DNA of 64,000 bases from Phymorhynchus buccinoides (taxonomy: Eukaryota > Mollusca > Gastropoda > Neogastropoda > Raphitomidae), in contig CM065713.1 in the NCBI GenBank assembly GCA_017654935.2, positions 14,266,458 through 14,330,457 on the forward strand. The letters are read 5' to 3'. The notes below the pieces were generated by a model. That model was not told the DNA's origin and did no database searches. It saw nothing but the letters and a program-made list of their open reading frames with translations. Below are positions 1 to 50,393 of this stretch, piece by piece (within the stretch, counting starts at the first letter, position 1; the number at the start of each line of letters is the position of its first letter). Position numbers and translations under genes: made by a program.

Positions 1-56
1 ACGGTGCACGTCCTGAAAAGGGAAGACACCTCTGTCATGCTGTACTGTGTTTTCAG

Positions 57-38347
<38,291 letters not shown>

Positions 38348-38654
38348 ACAAGAAAATGAACTGGGATGGCAGGGGGTACTGGAACGGGGGTGGGGGGGGG
38401 GGGGGGGGGGAGGGGGGGGGGGGGGGGGGGAGTAGCAAGTGATGGATAGGAAAGGGTGGGGGGGGAGAGGGTGGGGGGGAAGGGGAGGGGGAGAATGTGA
38501 AACATATGTCTGAGGGGGTGGGGGGGGGGGGGAGGCTTGCCACACGCTCGCATCAAATCAAGCATCTGTGATACAAACCCCTGCGACAAGGAAGGAAGGT
38601 AGGGGGTGATGTGTGTCAAAGGTGGAGGGGTGGGGGTGGGCATGGACACACAGA

Positions 38655-38980
38655 GGTTAAGGTCAGAGGTGCGTGGACCTCACAAAGGTCAGGGCGTCAT
38701 TGACTTACAAAGGGTCATGGTCAGGAAGGTTGTTGACATACAGGTTGAAGGACATTGAGGCCGGGGGTCTTGGTTCTTCAGAGCTCAAGGTCACGGGAAC
38801 CTTCAAAGGTCAAGGTCAGGGAGTTTTGACTCGACAGACGTCAAGGTCAGAGGTCGTCATCAATCCCTACAGGATAAGGTCACCGGTCACTGGCCTCAGG
38901 AAGGTCAAAGTTCAAGAGGTCATCAACAACTTGCAGAGTTCAAGGTCAAAAGATCCAGTGACCCCAGAGGTCAAGGTCAG
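38655..38980 (+). promoter_or_regulatory. Cluster of AGGTCA half-sites
   Basis: About 13 AGGTCA hexamers in 325 bp, at least five within TCAAGGTCA, the extended half-site bound by ERR/SF-1-type nuclear receptors. The stretch looks like a degenerate tandem repeat. Whether it is regulatory is unknown; it lies downstream of the stop codon. Confidence 0.35.
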
Positions 38981-39424
38981 AACCTACCGCCCCCTCCTCC
39001 AGTCGAATCGTCCAAGGGTTTGCATCAAGCCATTCCTACCATGTTAACGTTTGTTTGTTTTTCTTTCAATTCTTTTCCCCCCACCCCTTTCAATGAGAGA
39101 CTTAGTGCGATTTTTTTCACGCCAGAGGGCATGACGCTCGTGTGGGGCTAATCCTCTCTATATTATTAGTTGGGGATAAAGAAAGAGAGAGAGACAGTGA
39201 GTGGTCCTACCATCACTCTCTCTCTCACTACGCCCAAGTAAGAAAATCGCGTGATAAGCCCCTAGTGCATTGACTGCCCTCTGGCGTGAAAAATATCGCC
39301 ATAGGTCGACCATTCATAGTTAATTGCTGGTTCTTCTTTAATTAAATCATTTATTCATTGCTTCGTGGTTTTTGTTGTTGTTGTCTTTGGAGCAGAAAGA
39401 AGGGTTGGAGATTAAACATTAAAA

Positions 39425-39436
39425 AATAAAAATAAA
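39425..39436 (+). terminator. Candidate poly(A) signals (two overlapping-adjacent AATAAA)
   Basis: AATAAA at 39425-39430 and 39431-39436, about 1.1 kb after the stop, in A/T-rich DNA followed by a T-rich stretch. Plausible but not unique. Confidence 0.4.
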
Positions 39437-39688
39437 ATGTAATATATTTTCTTGAGAATATGTGAACGCAAGTGGCGCCTTTTTGGTTTGGCTTCTGTAT
39501 CTTGCGGGGGGGGGGGGGGGGGGGGGGGAGTACTGCTGAATATAAGGCTCATTTTTATAATAATAATGATTTCAATAATAATAATAATAATGTAATTCCT
39601 TTTCCTCGTTCATCTTTTTTCCCGATTTTTCCCTGGACATGTGTATCCCCAAAAAAATCAGATTAAAAAACCCAGAGCCAACCTGGAT

Positions 39689-40286
39689 TTAACTCGCTCG
39701 GCACTGACTGGTTGCCTCCCCTGATAACAGTTTCGGACGGGACTTTCGATCAGGTTCGAAAACAAGTCGCCTAACAATGCGTTACGAACTGTTAGGGGCC
39801 AATATTTTCAAGAAAGATTAGCAACACCTTGCACTGATCGATGGTAAAATATCAGATTCCGTGCCTTCGTCGTTTGTCTCCTGTTGACGGTGACGGCTAA
39901 TGCATAAAACGAGGGAATTCTGAACAGTTCGAACTTTCAAGTCGCACCCATACGACAACGCTGATGTAAACTCTGCAACGGTTGGTCGATTTCAGGAGAG
40001 GAAAGGTCAAAGCGAACTATACAAAATAGAATGAAATAGCGAGGCCAAGAAAAGAGATAACGAAATTGAACAAAGGGTGAATACTCTCTTTCTAATTAAC
40101 TCCCCTCCACCAAAGTTGCTTACGATACCAATCATCTAGCAATGCGTGGGTCAGATCCAAAGTGAGACAAACGAAGCTTACAGAATAGCTTATAAGGTGA
40201 CTCTGAAACGCTGGTTACACGCCAGAAATCAAAACCTTGAAAACTCTCATGAGCCGGATCCGGCTCATTCGTCCCGAGTGAGTTAA
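39689..40286. mobile_element. TTAA-type DNA element, family B, reversed and longer
   Basis: TTAACTCGCTCGGCACTGAC ... gtcccgagtgagttaa, TTAA at both ends, 598 bp. It matches 5565-6032 in reverse, sharing 'gagccggatccggctcat'-type and 'gtttgtctcctgttgacg'-type segments, plus about 130 bp that the other copy lacks. Confidence 0.75.
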
Positions 40287-41767
40287 GAGCTGTATGAATT
40301 TTGTGCCACTTTGATTTGGGGGTTTGGGGCGTTGGTGAATTTGGATCATTGAAAATTGAAGCCATCGTGTGTCTTTTTTTCAAAGGGGTGAGGGGATGGG
40401 GGTGGGTGGGGGTGGGGGTGTTTTTGTGAGTGGGGGTTGGGCTGGGGGGGGGGGAGTATAGGGAGAGGAGGGGACTGGGAGGGAGTGGGAGAATGAAAGA
40501 AGGGAGAGATGGGGAGGGGAGGGGGGAAAGGGTGTGCTCGTGAGATTTTCCTGTAGCTCCAGCACTATTCACCATTTTTGCATACTGTAGCTTTTTTTGT
40601 GTGTGGTGGTTTTTCTTCGTGGTTTTTTTCTCTCTCTCTTAAAAGACAAAGATATAAAATGAATTTTAATGATAATTATGTTCAACTTTTTTTTTTACAC
40701 CCCCCTCCACCCCCCCTTTTCTTCCTGTACCCTGTTTATTTGATTTGTTCTCTTATTATTTCTCTGATTATTTGTAATCACCATTAAATCAGCCCCCACC
40801 CCCTCTCCAGGCATAAAAAAAAAATTGAAATTGTTACTAAATACTTTGGTTTTTTTACTAAATACTTCAATTGGGGGGCTTTTCAGATTTTTTGGTCTCT
40901 GACAATTCCCATGCCTGCCCTCCCATCCACCCACCTACATCAATAGACGATTTTCGGAAGAAAAATAATAGGGGAGAGCACTTCGTGAAAATTAGAGTTA
41001 CTTACCTCCATTACTCGGCCAAATACTGTAGCAACAATGGCGTCGAATGTGACTAAAAAATATAAATGACATCACTTTTAGAATGACAGTGTTCTAAGTG
41101 CTGTATGTCTGCTCAAACACACGAGGCGAGCTGGGGAGCCTGATGGTAGAGTAGCTTCCCCTGTTTGACCGATTGAATTAGGCAAGATCACTCCCACACA
41201 CCATGAAATTACTCCCCTTAATTATTTCCGAACAATTCCTATTTTTTTATGCTGACGTTCCCTCGGTCTCTGTCTCTCGTATGAGTTGAAGAAATAATGA
41301 CTCTGTCTCTCCTCTAAAGTTGAAGAAGTGAAAAGAGAAGTAGAATTGTTTATCCCCATGTTTTAGCCATGTGCATTGTTATCATGCAGTGTTTTGTTTG
41401 TTTTTAAAGGAAATGTGTTCGTCACCAAGACTAACTAGATGCTTTTGATTTGCGCTTTTGGGTATCTGTATAACCTTGCTTTGTTTTCTTCTTTTTTATA
41501 AATATATAACCCTCAAAGAAAGAAGGAAACAAGCATGTTTTCATTTGTCTGTATTCTATGTATAAAAACACGCTTGCATGTATCTGGTTCGCGCGCAGAT
41601 GTTTCAGTTGCTAATAAAAGAAAAAGAAAAATATGAACAAAGTACCACACAAACAAATGCACGATGCATGCTTAGTGACGTCAGTAAAATAACAAAACCA
41701 CTTCATTATCGTCGATAGAATAACGTCACTTTGCAGCTCGTCGTGTGTTTGTTCGTGTGGTACTTTG

Positions 41768-42325
41768 GTCAGCGACGTTGCAGTCTGTTTCAGGGTCGAG
41801 TTTCTCTAGATAACGGGTCGCCGCGCGAATAACGCTTGCGCCAAAATGGGCCTAAGAAACACCCTAAACGTTTGCTAAGGTCAGATAACTCTTTAAAGCT
41901 TACTCTTCATTTTTGGGAGAGAGAGAAAAGGGTTGCTATCATAAGGGAGATAAGTCAGCGACGTTGCAGTCTGTTTCAGGGTCGAGTTTCTCTAGATAAC
42001 GGTCGCCGCGCGAATAACGCTTGCGCCAAAATGGGCCTAAGAAACACCTTAAACGTTTGCTAAGGTCAGATAACTCTTTAAAGCTTACTCTTCATTTTTG
42101 GGAGAGAGAGAAAAGGGTTGCTATCATAAGGGAGATAAGTCAGCGACGTTGCAGTCTGTTTCAGGGTCGAGTTTCTCTAGATAACGGTCGCCGCGCGAAT
42201 AACGCTTGCGCCAAAATGGGCCTAAGAAACACCCTAAACGTTTGCTAAGGTCAGATAACTCTTTAAGCTTACTCTTCATTTTTGGGAGAGAGAGAAAAGG
42301 GTTGCTATCATAAGGGAGATAAATC
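41768..42325. repeat. 185-bp tandem repeat, 3 units
   Basis: Units start 'gtcagcgacgttgcagtctg' at 41768, 41953 and 42138 and are nearly identical (single-base differences in aacgggtcg, accttaaac, tttaagc). The high identity points to recent expansion. The 75-codon frames inside are repeats of one another without known homology. Confidence 0.95.
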
Positions 42326-43105
42326 ACACCTCTCTGTCAGTTTGTACAAAGTTTTCGATTTCACCCACGTCTATTTGTGTGCAGAAAATTAAATTTGCAC
42401 CATATTATGCCGTCTAACATGATGAAAACTAAGAAAGAGCACTCCAAAACACTTGCGTTCGTTTAATTTGCTAAAATCATCCCGTGTTTTTTCACGATAG
42501 ACTAAAGAATATTTGCTGTGGCAAGTTTGTTGTTTTGGTCTTCCATTTTTGAAGTTCAAGTCTCGTCACGCGAGATATTAAAAAAAAAAGCCGGAAGTAT
42601 TGATATTTCCCATGATCCTTCAAATAGTTTGTCGCTTGCTACCTCGATAGCAGCCACAAAACGTTTGCGGCAAACGTCGGCAAAAGAGGTGTTTCTTAGT
42701 ACCGTTTTTGCCGATTGGCGCTCACGCTACGTAACGTTAGCCCTTGTGAAACGGCCCCCTGGTTTTTCTTGCGAACAAAATAGCGTTTGAATTTGTTCAG
42801 CCCCAGATGGAAGAAAAGCTGTACAGATATTTGAGATCTGAAAATGTTGGTTTTAATCTCGGCTCCCTAGGAATATGTGGGTGCAAACTTGTTTGTTAGA
42901 GAAGTTGTCCACCCCCCCACCCACCCCACCCCCCAGCAGAAGAATAAAACACAGTGGAGCTGTTTTTGATTTTTGTTTTTTTCCCTCTTGTGTTCTCGCT
43001 GACGGCTGCAATGTGGAACCGGTGCCATAGTTACCAGTAACAGACCATAATAATATATTTTTCTGGGTGGTTCCGTTTGCACCAGAACTTCAAAGAAACG
43101 TTTGA

Positions 43106-43157
43106 GGGGGGGGGGGGGGGGGGGGGTGGGGGGGGGGGGGGGGGGGGGGGGGGGGGT
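43106..43157. repeat. G-homopolymer run
   Basis: About 50 bases of nearly pure G with one T. It may be mis-sized in the assembly. Confidence 0.85.
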
Positions 43158-43795
43158 ATGTGCTTTTTGTTTTCCCCTCCTCACTTTTTGGTGTGGTTTT
43201 TCTCAACTTTGTGTTGTTGTTGTTGTGTCTGTTTTGTTGTTGTTTACCTTTGCCAAGTACTGTGCGTGTACTTTTAAAAATGGTTTTAATTTAATGTATT
43301 ACGTTTTTCTCCCAGTTTTTTTCTTTCTTTATGCTTTGGTGGGTTGTTTTTTTATCGTTTTGCTTATCAGATTAAAACTAATAATTGAAAAAAAAAAAAA
43401 AAGGCATGCCATTGTGTAACGTAGTCGCATAAGTTTAAAAAAAAAAACAACCTTCAAAGTATTTCTTTGTTGCTTTTTTTTCCTGATTTTTGTTAGTTTT
43501 GAATTAATTATAATAATATTACTAATGAATATGCAACTTGTCATTTTATGCCATTGCGTCGGTTAGGGGTTTTTTTCTAGATGTTTCGAAAAGCTTTGTA
43601 GTGTTGCTGGGTTTGTTGTTGTTTTTGTAATTTGTAACCATCAAGGCAATAATATGAAAGTTGTTTTGTAGCTTTTTTATATTCTGTTCTGTGTTTTTAA
43701 TTAACTGTGATCGTTGGTCACATCTGTCACACCAATGATTATGTTTCGTTAAATTCCGAAAAATCGTTAAGAGGGGAGAAGAAACACAATTTGAT

Positions 43796-44338
43796 TACCG
43801 TAATTTACGGCGACACAGCGCATGTAAGGCGACACAGCGCATAAGGCGCACCCCCTGCTTTAATTTTGTTTCCGTACACAGATAGAGCGCATACACCCGA
43901 TAAGGCGCAAAGAAACCAAAGAAATCAAAAAAAGGAAGAACGAAACGATCAGCGAAAGTAACATCATTACTGTGCCAGTGACGGAAGTGGAAGCCTAACA
44001 AACCAAAATACAGTGGAAATCTTCCCTGGGGTCCCTGGGAGCCCTGTCTTGGGCATGATGAGGGTTGTTTGATCCGATCAGTGCTAGGTCTATTGCTGTG
44101 TCCGATTGTGATCACGGAAGAGATACGATCGTGAAGCGAAAGCGCAATGTGAGTGAACTGTTGTCGGTTTGTTGTGGAAGCTACCAGAGCATGGTGAGTT
44201 GTTCATTTCAACTCTCCACCCCCTTACTTTTTTCTGTTTAGAGTATAGAAAGCCAAAGGGCGCATGCGCCGGATTGGGCGCAGGGGTCAAAGTTCAGTAA
44301 GAAAAAAAGTTGCGCCTAATAGGCCGTAAATTACGGTA
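43796..44338. mobile_element. DNA element with TTACCGTAATTTACGG ends
   Basis: Left TTACCGTAATTTACGGC and right GCCGTAAATTACGGTAA are perfect inverted repeats of 16-17 bases. Inside are 'cacagcgcataaggcgca' at the left and 'gcgccggattgggcgca' at the right. Related to the 'aagccgc' elements by its ends; no coding capacity. Confidence 0.75.
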
Positions 44339-44468
44339 AAGTTATATTCATGCAGAGATGAGGAAAAATCTCTTGACATTTTCACTTTTTTTTTTATCCA
44401 TCCTACAGAATGTTTTGGGTTTTGTTTAAAACTGTTTTGGGTGGGGTTTTTTTAATTATTAATAAAAA

Positions 44469-44596
44469 CTCCCAAGATATGTTATTGGTAGCGGTTGAAG
44501 AAAAACAAAACTCCCAAGATATGTTATTGGTAGCGGTTGAAGAAAAACAAAACTCCCAAGATATGTTATTGGTAGCGGTTGAAGAAAAACAAAATT
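44469..44596. repeat. 42-bp tandem repeat, 3 units, open in frame
   Basis: 'ctcccaagatatgttattgg' starts at 44469, 44511 and 44553. Units are identical and a multiple of three, giving the peptide NSQDMLLVAVEEKQ three times in a 62-codon + frame (44410-44598). No gene context, so it is listed as a repeat only. Confidence 0.9.
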
Positions 44597-44893
44597 GACC
44601 ACAACAAAAACAAACTTCAGAGGATTTTTCTTTAGTGTTTTGAATTTCCAATCCGGCTGTTGGCATGGTCCCTGGAGTCTTTTAGCCAGGGTACATCACC
44701 ACCACCACCAACAACAACGATAATCTCCAATTTACTTTGAATAATCTCAAATTACTTTGAGTAATTGATTTCACAGAGACTTTGTTGGGAATCTGAAATT
44801 GAAAACTTTGCATCCACAAGTTTAATACCTCTTTCGTCCCCCCCCCAATATATGATTATATTCTTCTTCTTTTTTAATTTTTAAGATGTAAAC

Positions 44894-45058
44894 CAGGGCC
44901 TGTATTCACGTTGAGATAGCATGAGACTTAACATCATGCTATTTAGAAGGTTTTAGAAGCTCTTCCAAAAGTCCTATTAAATCCTATAGGACATTGGAAG
45001 AGCTTCTAAGTTAGCATCATGCTAAGTCTCATGCTATCTCAATGTGCATACAGGCCCA
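44894..45058. mobile_element. Palindromic MITE (CAGGGCCTGTATTC ends)
   Basis: Arms 'cagggcctgtattcacg', 'gagatagcatgagactta' pair with 'taagtctcatgctatctc' and 'gcatacaggccc'. Relative of 6845-6992, with an extra inner inverted pair around 'ggaagagcttctaa'. Confidence 0.8.
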
Positions 45059-46078
45059 GGTTTCTTGTTTTGTTTGACTGATGCTATCCATTGTGAATCT
45101 CTCCATAATTCAGATCTGATTTTAACCTTGTTTCAAAATAAAACATTGTTTACTTGGTGAGGTATTCTCTGATGCTTAACCTGCGTTGAGCATTTCGTGC
45201 GCGGTTTCCGTTACTTTTTGTTGTTGGTGGTTTTCTCAGTTTTGAAATGTTAAAAAACATTTCGCTACCGTTTTCTAAGCCTGTCGGATCTGGAAAAAAT
45301 GGTCATCAAATTTGTATTTATCAGATGGTGTTTTTTGTGTGTGTACCGTTCATTTTATTTTTTGGGACAATATATATATCTCTCTTTTATTTTCTGACAT
45401 GAAAAAAGACATGAAATGCAATCTGTGACTATTACACTTTAAAGAATGCATTCTGATTGTTTCCATGCACGAATTTTAATGATCTGATTTGAAAGCGAGT
45501 GTCACTTTATGAAATGAAATTTGATTGTTTTCGTTTTAGTTTTTTTTAATCCTTCTCAGATGTATCTTATTATTATTATCATTTCCAATAATAACCAGGA
45601 TTTACGTTCATTCGTGTGATGCCTATGTTAATCAATGTTCACCGAGCGAGATTTCAGTTGAATTTTCCGTACATATAAAGATGTAATATTATAACGGTTC
45701 ATGTTTATTCAGATGTATTTGTTTGTGTGTGTGTGGCTTTTGGCTTGGAATTTTATTTTATTTTTTTCATATTTAATCAGTTGATCTGACACTTTCGGCA
45801 GAATACTTATTTCACAGTGAGTTTAACAGGAAATAATTTGTCGGTTGACAGCCAGAACATACTATAATAATAATAATAATCAATAGTGTTTATATAGCGC
45901 ATAATCTTGCTAAGCAACTCAATGCGCTTTTCACTCACCATTCGTACAAACAGCAACAAACAAACAAAGATACACACGCAAACAATTCTAAAAGACTAGC
46001 TCACGTATCCTCACCATACGTCTCTGAAATGAATGAATAAAAGAATGAATGACATTCGTCATAACACAACAACAACGT

Positions 46079-46116
46079 CCCCCCCCCCCCCCCCCCCCCC
46101 CAACCCCCCCCCCCAT

Positions 46117-46153
<37 letters not shown>

Positions 46154-46156
46154 ATC

Positions 46157-46207
<51 letters not shown>

Positions 46208-46278
46208 CACAACACACTAACCCCCCCCCCCTTCCCCCCCCCCCCCCCCCCCCCCCCCACCCCCCACCCCCCCCCCCC

Positions 46279-46319
<41 letters not shown>

Positions 46320-46332
46320 ACCCCCCCCCCCT
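46079..46332. repeat. Poly-C tract, about 250 bases
   Basis: Almost pure C with a few A, T and 'aacacaacacac' interruptions, followed by a short (TA)n. Predicted poly-Pro and poly-Gly frames are meaningless. It can form i-motif/G-quadruplex structures and is a likely sequencing-length artefact. It lies 350 bp from the scaffold gap. Confidence 0.95.
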
Positions 46333-46686
46333 GATGCTTTATTTTATATATATATATATATAAGCTGGCTTTTTTTGTTAGTTCACATGTAGCAGCATGC
46401 ATAAACATGCATGCTTGGGTGTACACAGATGTACGTTGCAGTGAATGATATTTTGCGCGCACACGCACACATACACACTCACACACGTCGACTTTGGAAC
46501 AAGTTTTGATGCTCCCAGCAATTGTTTTCCTCATCGACTGAAAGTCTCATGCTTTTTTTTTTTTGCTTTTTTTTTTTAGTTTCTTTTCTTCTTTTTTCAA
46601 AAGATATTTTTAGCTGCTAAGATTCCTACAATTTTGCCTAGTTTTCACCGCAGTGTGGTTGGTGACTGCTCTTAACCCTTTCAGCA

Positions 46687-47186
46687 NNNNNNNNNNNNNN
46701 NNNNNNNNNNNNNNNNNNNNNNNNNNNNNNNNNNNNNNNNNNNNNNNNNNNNNNNNNNNNNNNNNNNNNNNNNNNNNNNNNNNNNNNNNNNNNNNNNNNN
46801 NNNNNNNNNNNNNNNNNNNNNNNNNNNNNNNNNNNNNNNNNNNNNNNNNNNNNNNNNNNNNNNNNNNNNNNNNNNNNNNNNNNNNNNNNNNNNNNNNNNN
46901 NNNNNNNNNNNNNNNNNNNNNNNNNNNNNNNNNNNNNNNNNNNNNNNNNNNNNNNNNNNNNNNNNNNNNNNNNNNNNNNNNNNNNNNNNNNNNNNNNNNN
47001 NNNNNNNNNNNNNNNNNNNNNNNNNNNNNNNNNNNNNNNNNNNNNNNNNNNNNNNNNNNNNNNNNNNNNNNNNNNNNNNNNNNNNNNNNNNNNNNNNNNN
47101 NNNNNNNNNNNNNNNNNNNNNNNNNNNNNNNNNNNNNNNNNNNNNNNNNNNNNNNNNNNNNNNNNNNNNNNNNNNNNNNNNNNNNN
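46687..47186. other. Assembly gap: exactly 500 N
   Basis: A round 500-N block, the kind of placeholder used by scaffolders for unknown distance. The left contig ends 15 bases into a MITE A copy (TTAACCCTTTCAGCA). The sequence to the right belongs to a second copy of the same gene region. Confidence 1.
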
Positions 47187-48435
47187 ATGTTGACAAAATT
47201 GTCGCACTTCAAATCGATGGCTACACCTGCGAAAATTAATTGAGGCCGCTCCTTAAAATGATGTATTTTAAAAGCTTGCAAAATAATAAACATACGTAAT
47301 ACAGACACTCCAACAGACACGACGAGTATGCAGTGCTTCCTTCGATGAGAGCATAAGTAGGATAAATAATTTTAAATGTTTTCCAAAATATATAAAAAAG
47401 TTACGAAATGGTGACTGCAGAGATAACATTCTGGTTTACAGATTAAAATTATTGACAAGCCAGGGGAAGCGACTCAGTGTAATGATTGGAGTGGTAAAAA
47501 TAGACCGCGTGCCACAAAACTCCTGCTGCCACAATATTGCATTTCGCACTTGTTTTAGTTACTTCCCTTCATCACTCTTCCACCTTTCGTTTCATTTATG
47601 TTTGGCACTTCTGTTTCAATTTCTAATGTTGAAAATGTTTTTTAAAAAATAATTAAAAAATCGGCCCTACACGTGTGAGCCTCAGAAAATTACTCCAATA
47701 TGTTTTCATTAACAGTGATGGAGACTAATGATTCAAATTATAATGCAAGTAACCACGATTTCTAAGCGAAAAATAAACTTGGATCAACCAGTAATGTTGT
47801 CAAAATGGAATCATTGACAGTGGTGAGTTTTGTTGCGCTTCTTATTTGTTATATTGTTTTTATTTCTAGGCAGCCCCAGGCCAGTAACGATGTTTGTCGA
47901 AGGCAGTGACGTCTTGAAGGGGTTAACAGGAATTTGATGCATTTTATTCCCCGTGGAGATACCCGGGGGTCTTTTGTGCAAATAGTTCTTCCACCTTCTG
48001 GAAGTTCTGTGCTTGTAACTTCCTCTAATCTGCCACTCTTTGACTGCCTTTTCCCTTTGCTTTCTGTCATCTACTATCTTTCTGACTTATTGGCCCATTC
48101 TTCCTGCCTTTTTTTTAAAAAGCATCTTCCCACTTTTCTCCTTTGAGCTCCTTCGGAATGTGTTGGCTGTACGCAGCGGGGAGACCAGTGAAACCTGAAA
48201 ACCAGGACACATACATACCTTACCCATTATGGCAATATGGCCTGGGAATGCAGAAGAAGAAGATACATTTTAGGGTTGACCATTTTTTTTGGCTTTTGCT
48301 CAAAATAATGGTGAGCGACTTATGTAGGAGGGGGGGGGTTCTCACGCACCGTCGCTTCTAGTGATTGGCTGTTTTGATGTGTCATGTGACCTCTGTTGCT
48401 GCCATTCTGATTGGCCGTTTTGTTGCGTTTGACAG
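47187..48435 (+). other. Start of right contig: repeats F and G, no exon seen
   Basis: A/T-rich single-copy-looking DNA (47187-47540), repeat F (about 47540-47925, ending gaaggggttaa), repeat G (47947-48260) and a pair of related segments each containing gattggc(t/c)gttttg and catgtgacctct (48361-48460). Confidence 0.6.
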
Positions 48436-48522
48436 CATCATGTGACCTCTACAAAGATGGCAGAGACGCGTGCTGCAGCCACGGCTGTGCCTATCTGAGC
48501 TGTCGACAGGATGCTATAGAGG
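48436..48522 (+). CDS. Candidate SORL1-copy exon: cysteine-rich segment
   Basis: Acceptor gcgtttgacag, donor GTGAGA; phase 1 to phase 1. The frame reads SCDLYKDGRDACCSHGCAYL then SCRQDAIE: six cysteines in 29 residues. The phase fits the next candidate exon at 50328 and all later ones. Against this, the same stretch looks promoter-like: two ATTGG boxes, CATGTGAC repeats and a YY1-like caaagatggc at 48459. The extended polypyrimidine tract is poor. I cannot decide between the two. Confidence 0.35.
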
Positions 48523-48528
48523 GTGAGA

Positions 48529-49655
48529 GATAGAGACAGAGAGACAGAGAAAGAGACAGAGAGATAGATACAGATGGAACAGAGATAGATACAGAGAGAG
48601 AGACAGAGAGATAGATACAGAGAGAGAGACAGAGAGACAGAGATAGATACAGAGACACAGAGATAGATACAGAGATAGATACAGAGACAGAGATAGATAC
48701 AGAGAGACAGAGATAGATACAGAGAGATAGAGACAGAGATAGATTACAGAGAGACAGAGATAGATACAGAGAGACAGAGATAGATAGATAGACACAGATA
48801 GATAGATCCAGAGAAGAGACAGAGATAGATACAGAGACAGAGAGAGAGAGACAGAGACAGAGAGAGAGAGACAGGAGAGACAGAGATAGAGATAGATACA
48901 GATAGAGACAGAGATAAGATACAGAGAGATAGAGACAGAGATAAGATACAGAGAGACAGAGATAGATACAGAGAGATAGAGACAGATAGATAGAGAACTG
49001 ACAGAAGGAGAGATAGATACAGAGAGATAGAGACAGAGATAGATACAGAGAGACAGATAGATAGACACAGAGAGACAGAGATAGATTACCAGAGAGACAG
49101 AGAAAGATACAGAGAGACAGAGATAGATACAGAGAGATAGAGACAGACAGAGAGACAGAGATAGATACAGAGAGACAGAGATAGATACAGAGAGACAGAG
49201 AATAGATACAGAGAGACAGAGATAGATACAGAGAGATAAATTACAGAGAGGAGACAGAGATAAGATATACAGAGAGACAGAGATAGATACAGAGAGACAG
49301 AGATAGATACAGAGAGAGACAGAGATAGATACAGAGAGACAGAGAAAGATACAGAGAGACAGAGATAGATACAGAGAGAGACAGAGATAGAGACAGAGAG
49401 ACAGAGATAGATACAGAGAGACAGAGAAATATACAGAGAGACAGAGATAGACAGAGAACAGAGATAGAGACAGAGAGAGATACAGAGAGACAGAGCTAGA
49501 TACAGAGAGACAGAGATAGATACAGAGAGACAGAGAAAGATACAGAGACAGAGATAGATACGAGAGAGACAGAGATAGATACAGAGAGACAGAGAGAGAG
49601 AGACAGAGATAGATACAGAGAGACAGAGATACGATACAGAGACAGACAGACATTT
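48529..49655. repeat. (GATA/GACA)-rich minisatellite, about 1.1 kb
   Basis: About 20-bp units near 'agagagacagagatagatac' with many small length variants. GATA-rich. The Ser/Leu/Tyr-rich frames on the minus strand are artefacts. It starts directly after the candidate donor at 48523. Confidence 0.95.
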
Positions 49656-50327
49656 GGGAAAACAGGTGCACTCTGTGTGTTTTGTGTGTGTGTGCGTACA
49701 TGTTGTCGTTATAAATTTAAGAAGATTGGTCTGAAGAAAAGGGAAAGAGAGAGAGGGAGATAGAACATTGAACAAACTTTAACAAGAATAAAAGATTTTA
49801 GGCGAAGCCTGTTCTTCCAATCTGTCCTTGGTTAAAAAGGAAACAAAATTGGCTAGATTTTGAGAGAGAGAGATAGACTCACAGAGAGAGAGGACACAAA
49901 AGAGAGGAAAGAGAGAGAAAACTTGGAAACTTTTAAACTTTATTTTCCAAGGATATAGATTTTTAGGCAACGCCTATTCTTCCAATCTGTCCTAGAGAGA
50001 GAGAGAGAGAGAGAGAGAAAATTAAGAGAGAGTAAGACAGAGGGAAGAGAGAGAGACGAGAGAGGGAGGGAGGATGGAAGAGGGTAAGAGGGGGGTGGGG
50101 GAGAGTGTCATAGAGTGATGATCGTGTGTCAAGAGGAAGAGAAAAAGTGTGTGTTTGTGCGCGCAAATATTTTTTTAATTTCATTTCTGTGTGTGTCTTG
50201 AGTCTTGTCTCTGTGAGTGAGTGTGTGTGCATCTGTACATCTGCGCAAACATGCACCCCACCCCCCCATGCGCGCACACATAATATACTTAATGCATGCC
50301 TTTTTATTTTTTTAAATGTTGTTTCAG
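49656..50327. other. Intron-like DNA with GA and GT simple repeats
   Basis: A short duplicated motif 'agattttaggc(g)aagcc(t)' / 'atttttaggcaacgcctatt' next to 'cttccaatctgtcct' occurs at 49792 and 49958, each followed by a GA-rich run. Nothing coding seen. Confidence 0.6.
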
Positions 50328-50393
50328 GCTGTTTTTCCAACGACACCAGCATCGGTAGTTCATGCTCTGTTCATGAAAACAACCTGTGTCTGG
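50328..50393 (+). CDS. Candidate SORL1-copy exon: short cysteine-bearing segment
   Basis: Acceptor tttaaatgttgtttcag with a fair tract, donor GTAGGT; 66 nt, phase 1 to phase 1. It encodes CFSNDTSIGSSCSVHENNLC followed by LG. NDT is a sequon. Another frame is also open, so the phase is chosen by fit with 55130. It is placed directly before the LDLa exon and could belong to a cysteine-rich or LDLa-type segment. No family match by eye. Confidence 0.5.

Larger units (their letters stand above)
38348..39440 (+). other. Probable 3' UTR of SORL1
   Basis: Begins after the TAA. It contains long G-rich tracts (38386-38535), a stretch dense in AGGTCA motifs (38655-38980), a foldback-like pair 'cgccagagggcatgacgc' / 'ccctctggcgtg' (39120-39290) and AATAAA at 39425 and 39431 as candidate poly(A) signals. 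The true cleavage site cannot be told from sequence; another AATAAA lies at 41613. Confidence 0.55.
39441..46686. other. Intergenic DNA between SORL1 end and assembly gap
   Basis: No gene recognised. It contains a G run (39504-39530), TTAA element B reversed (39689-40286), G-rich stretch (40380-40530), repeat H inverted (41100-41250), 185-bp tandem repeat (41768-42325), G-rich run (43106-43157), a palindromic element (43796-44338), 42-bp repeat (44469-44596), palindromic MITE (44894-45058), reversed LINE tail (45865-45930), a poly-C tract (46079-46332) and the start of a MITE A at the gap. Confidence 0.7.

Noticed and set aside
46033..46392. Proline-rich and glycine-rich frames
   Set aside because: Poly-C tract only.
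48514..49701. 395-codon Ser/Leu/Tyr-rich minus frame
   Set aside because: Translation of the GATA/GACA minisatellite.
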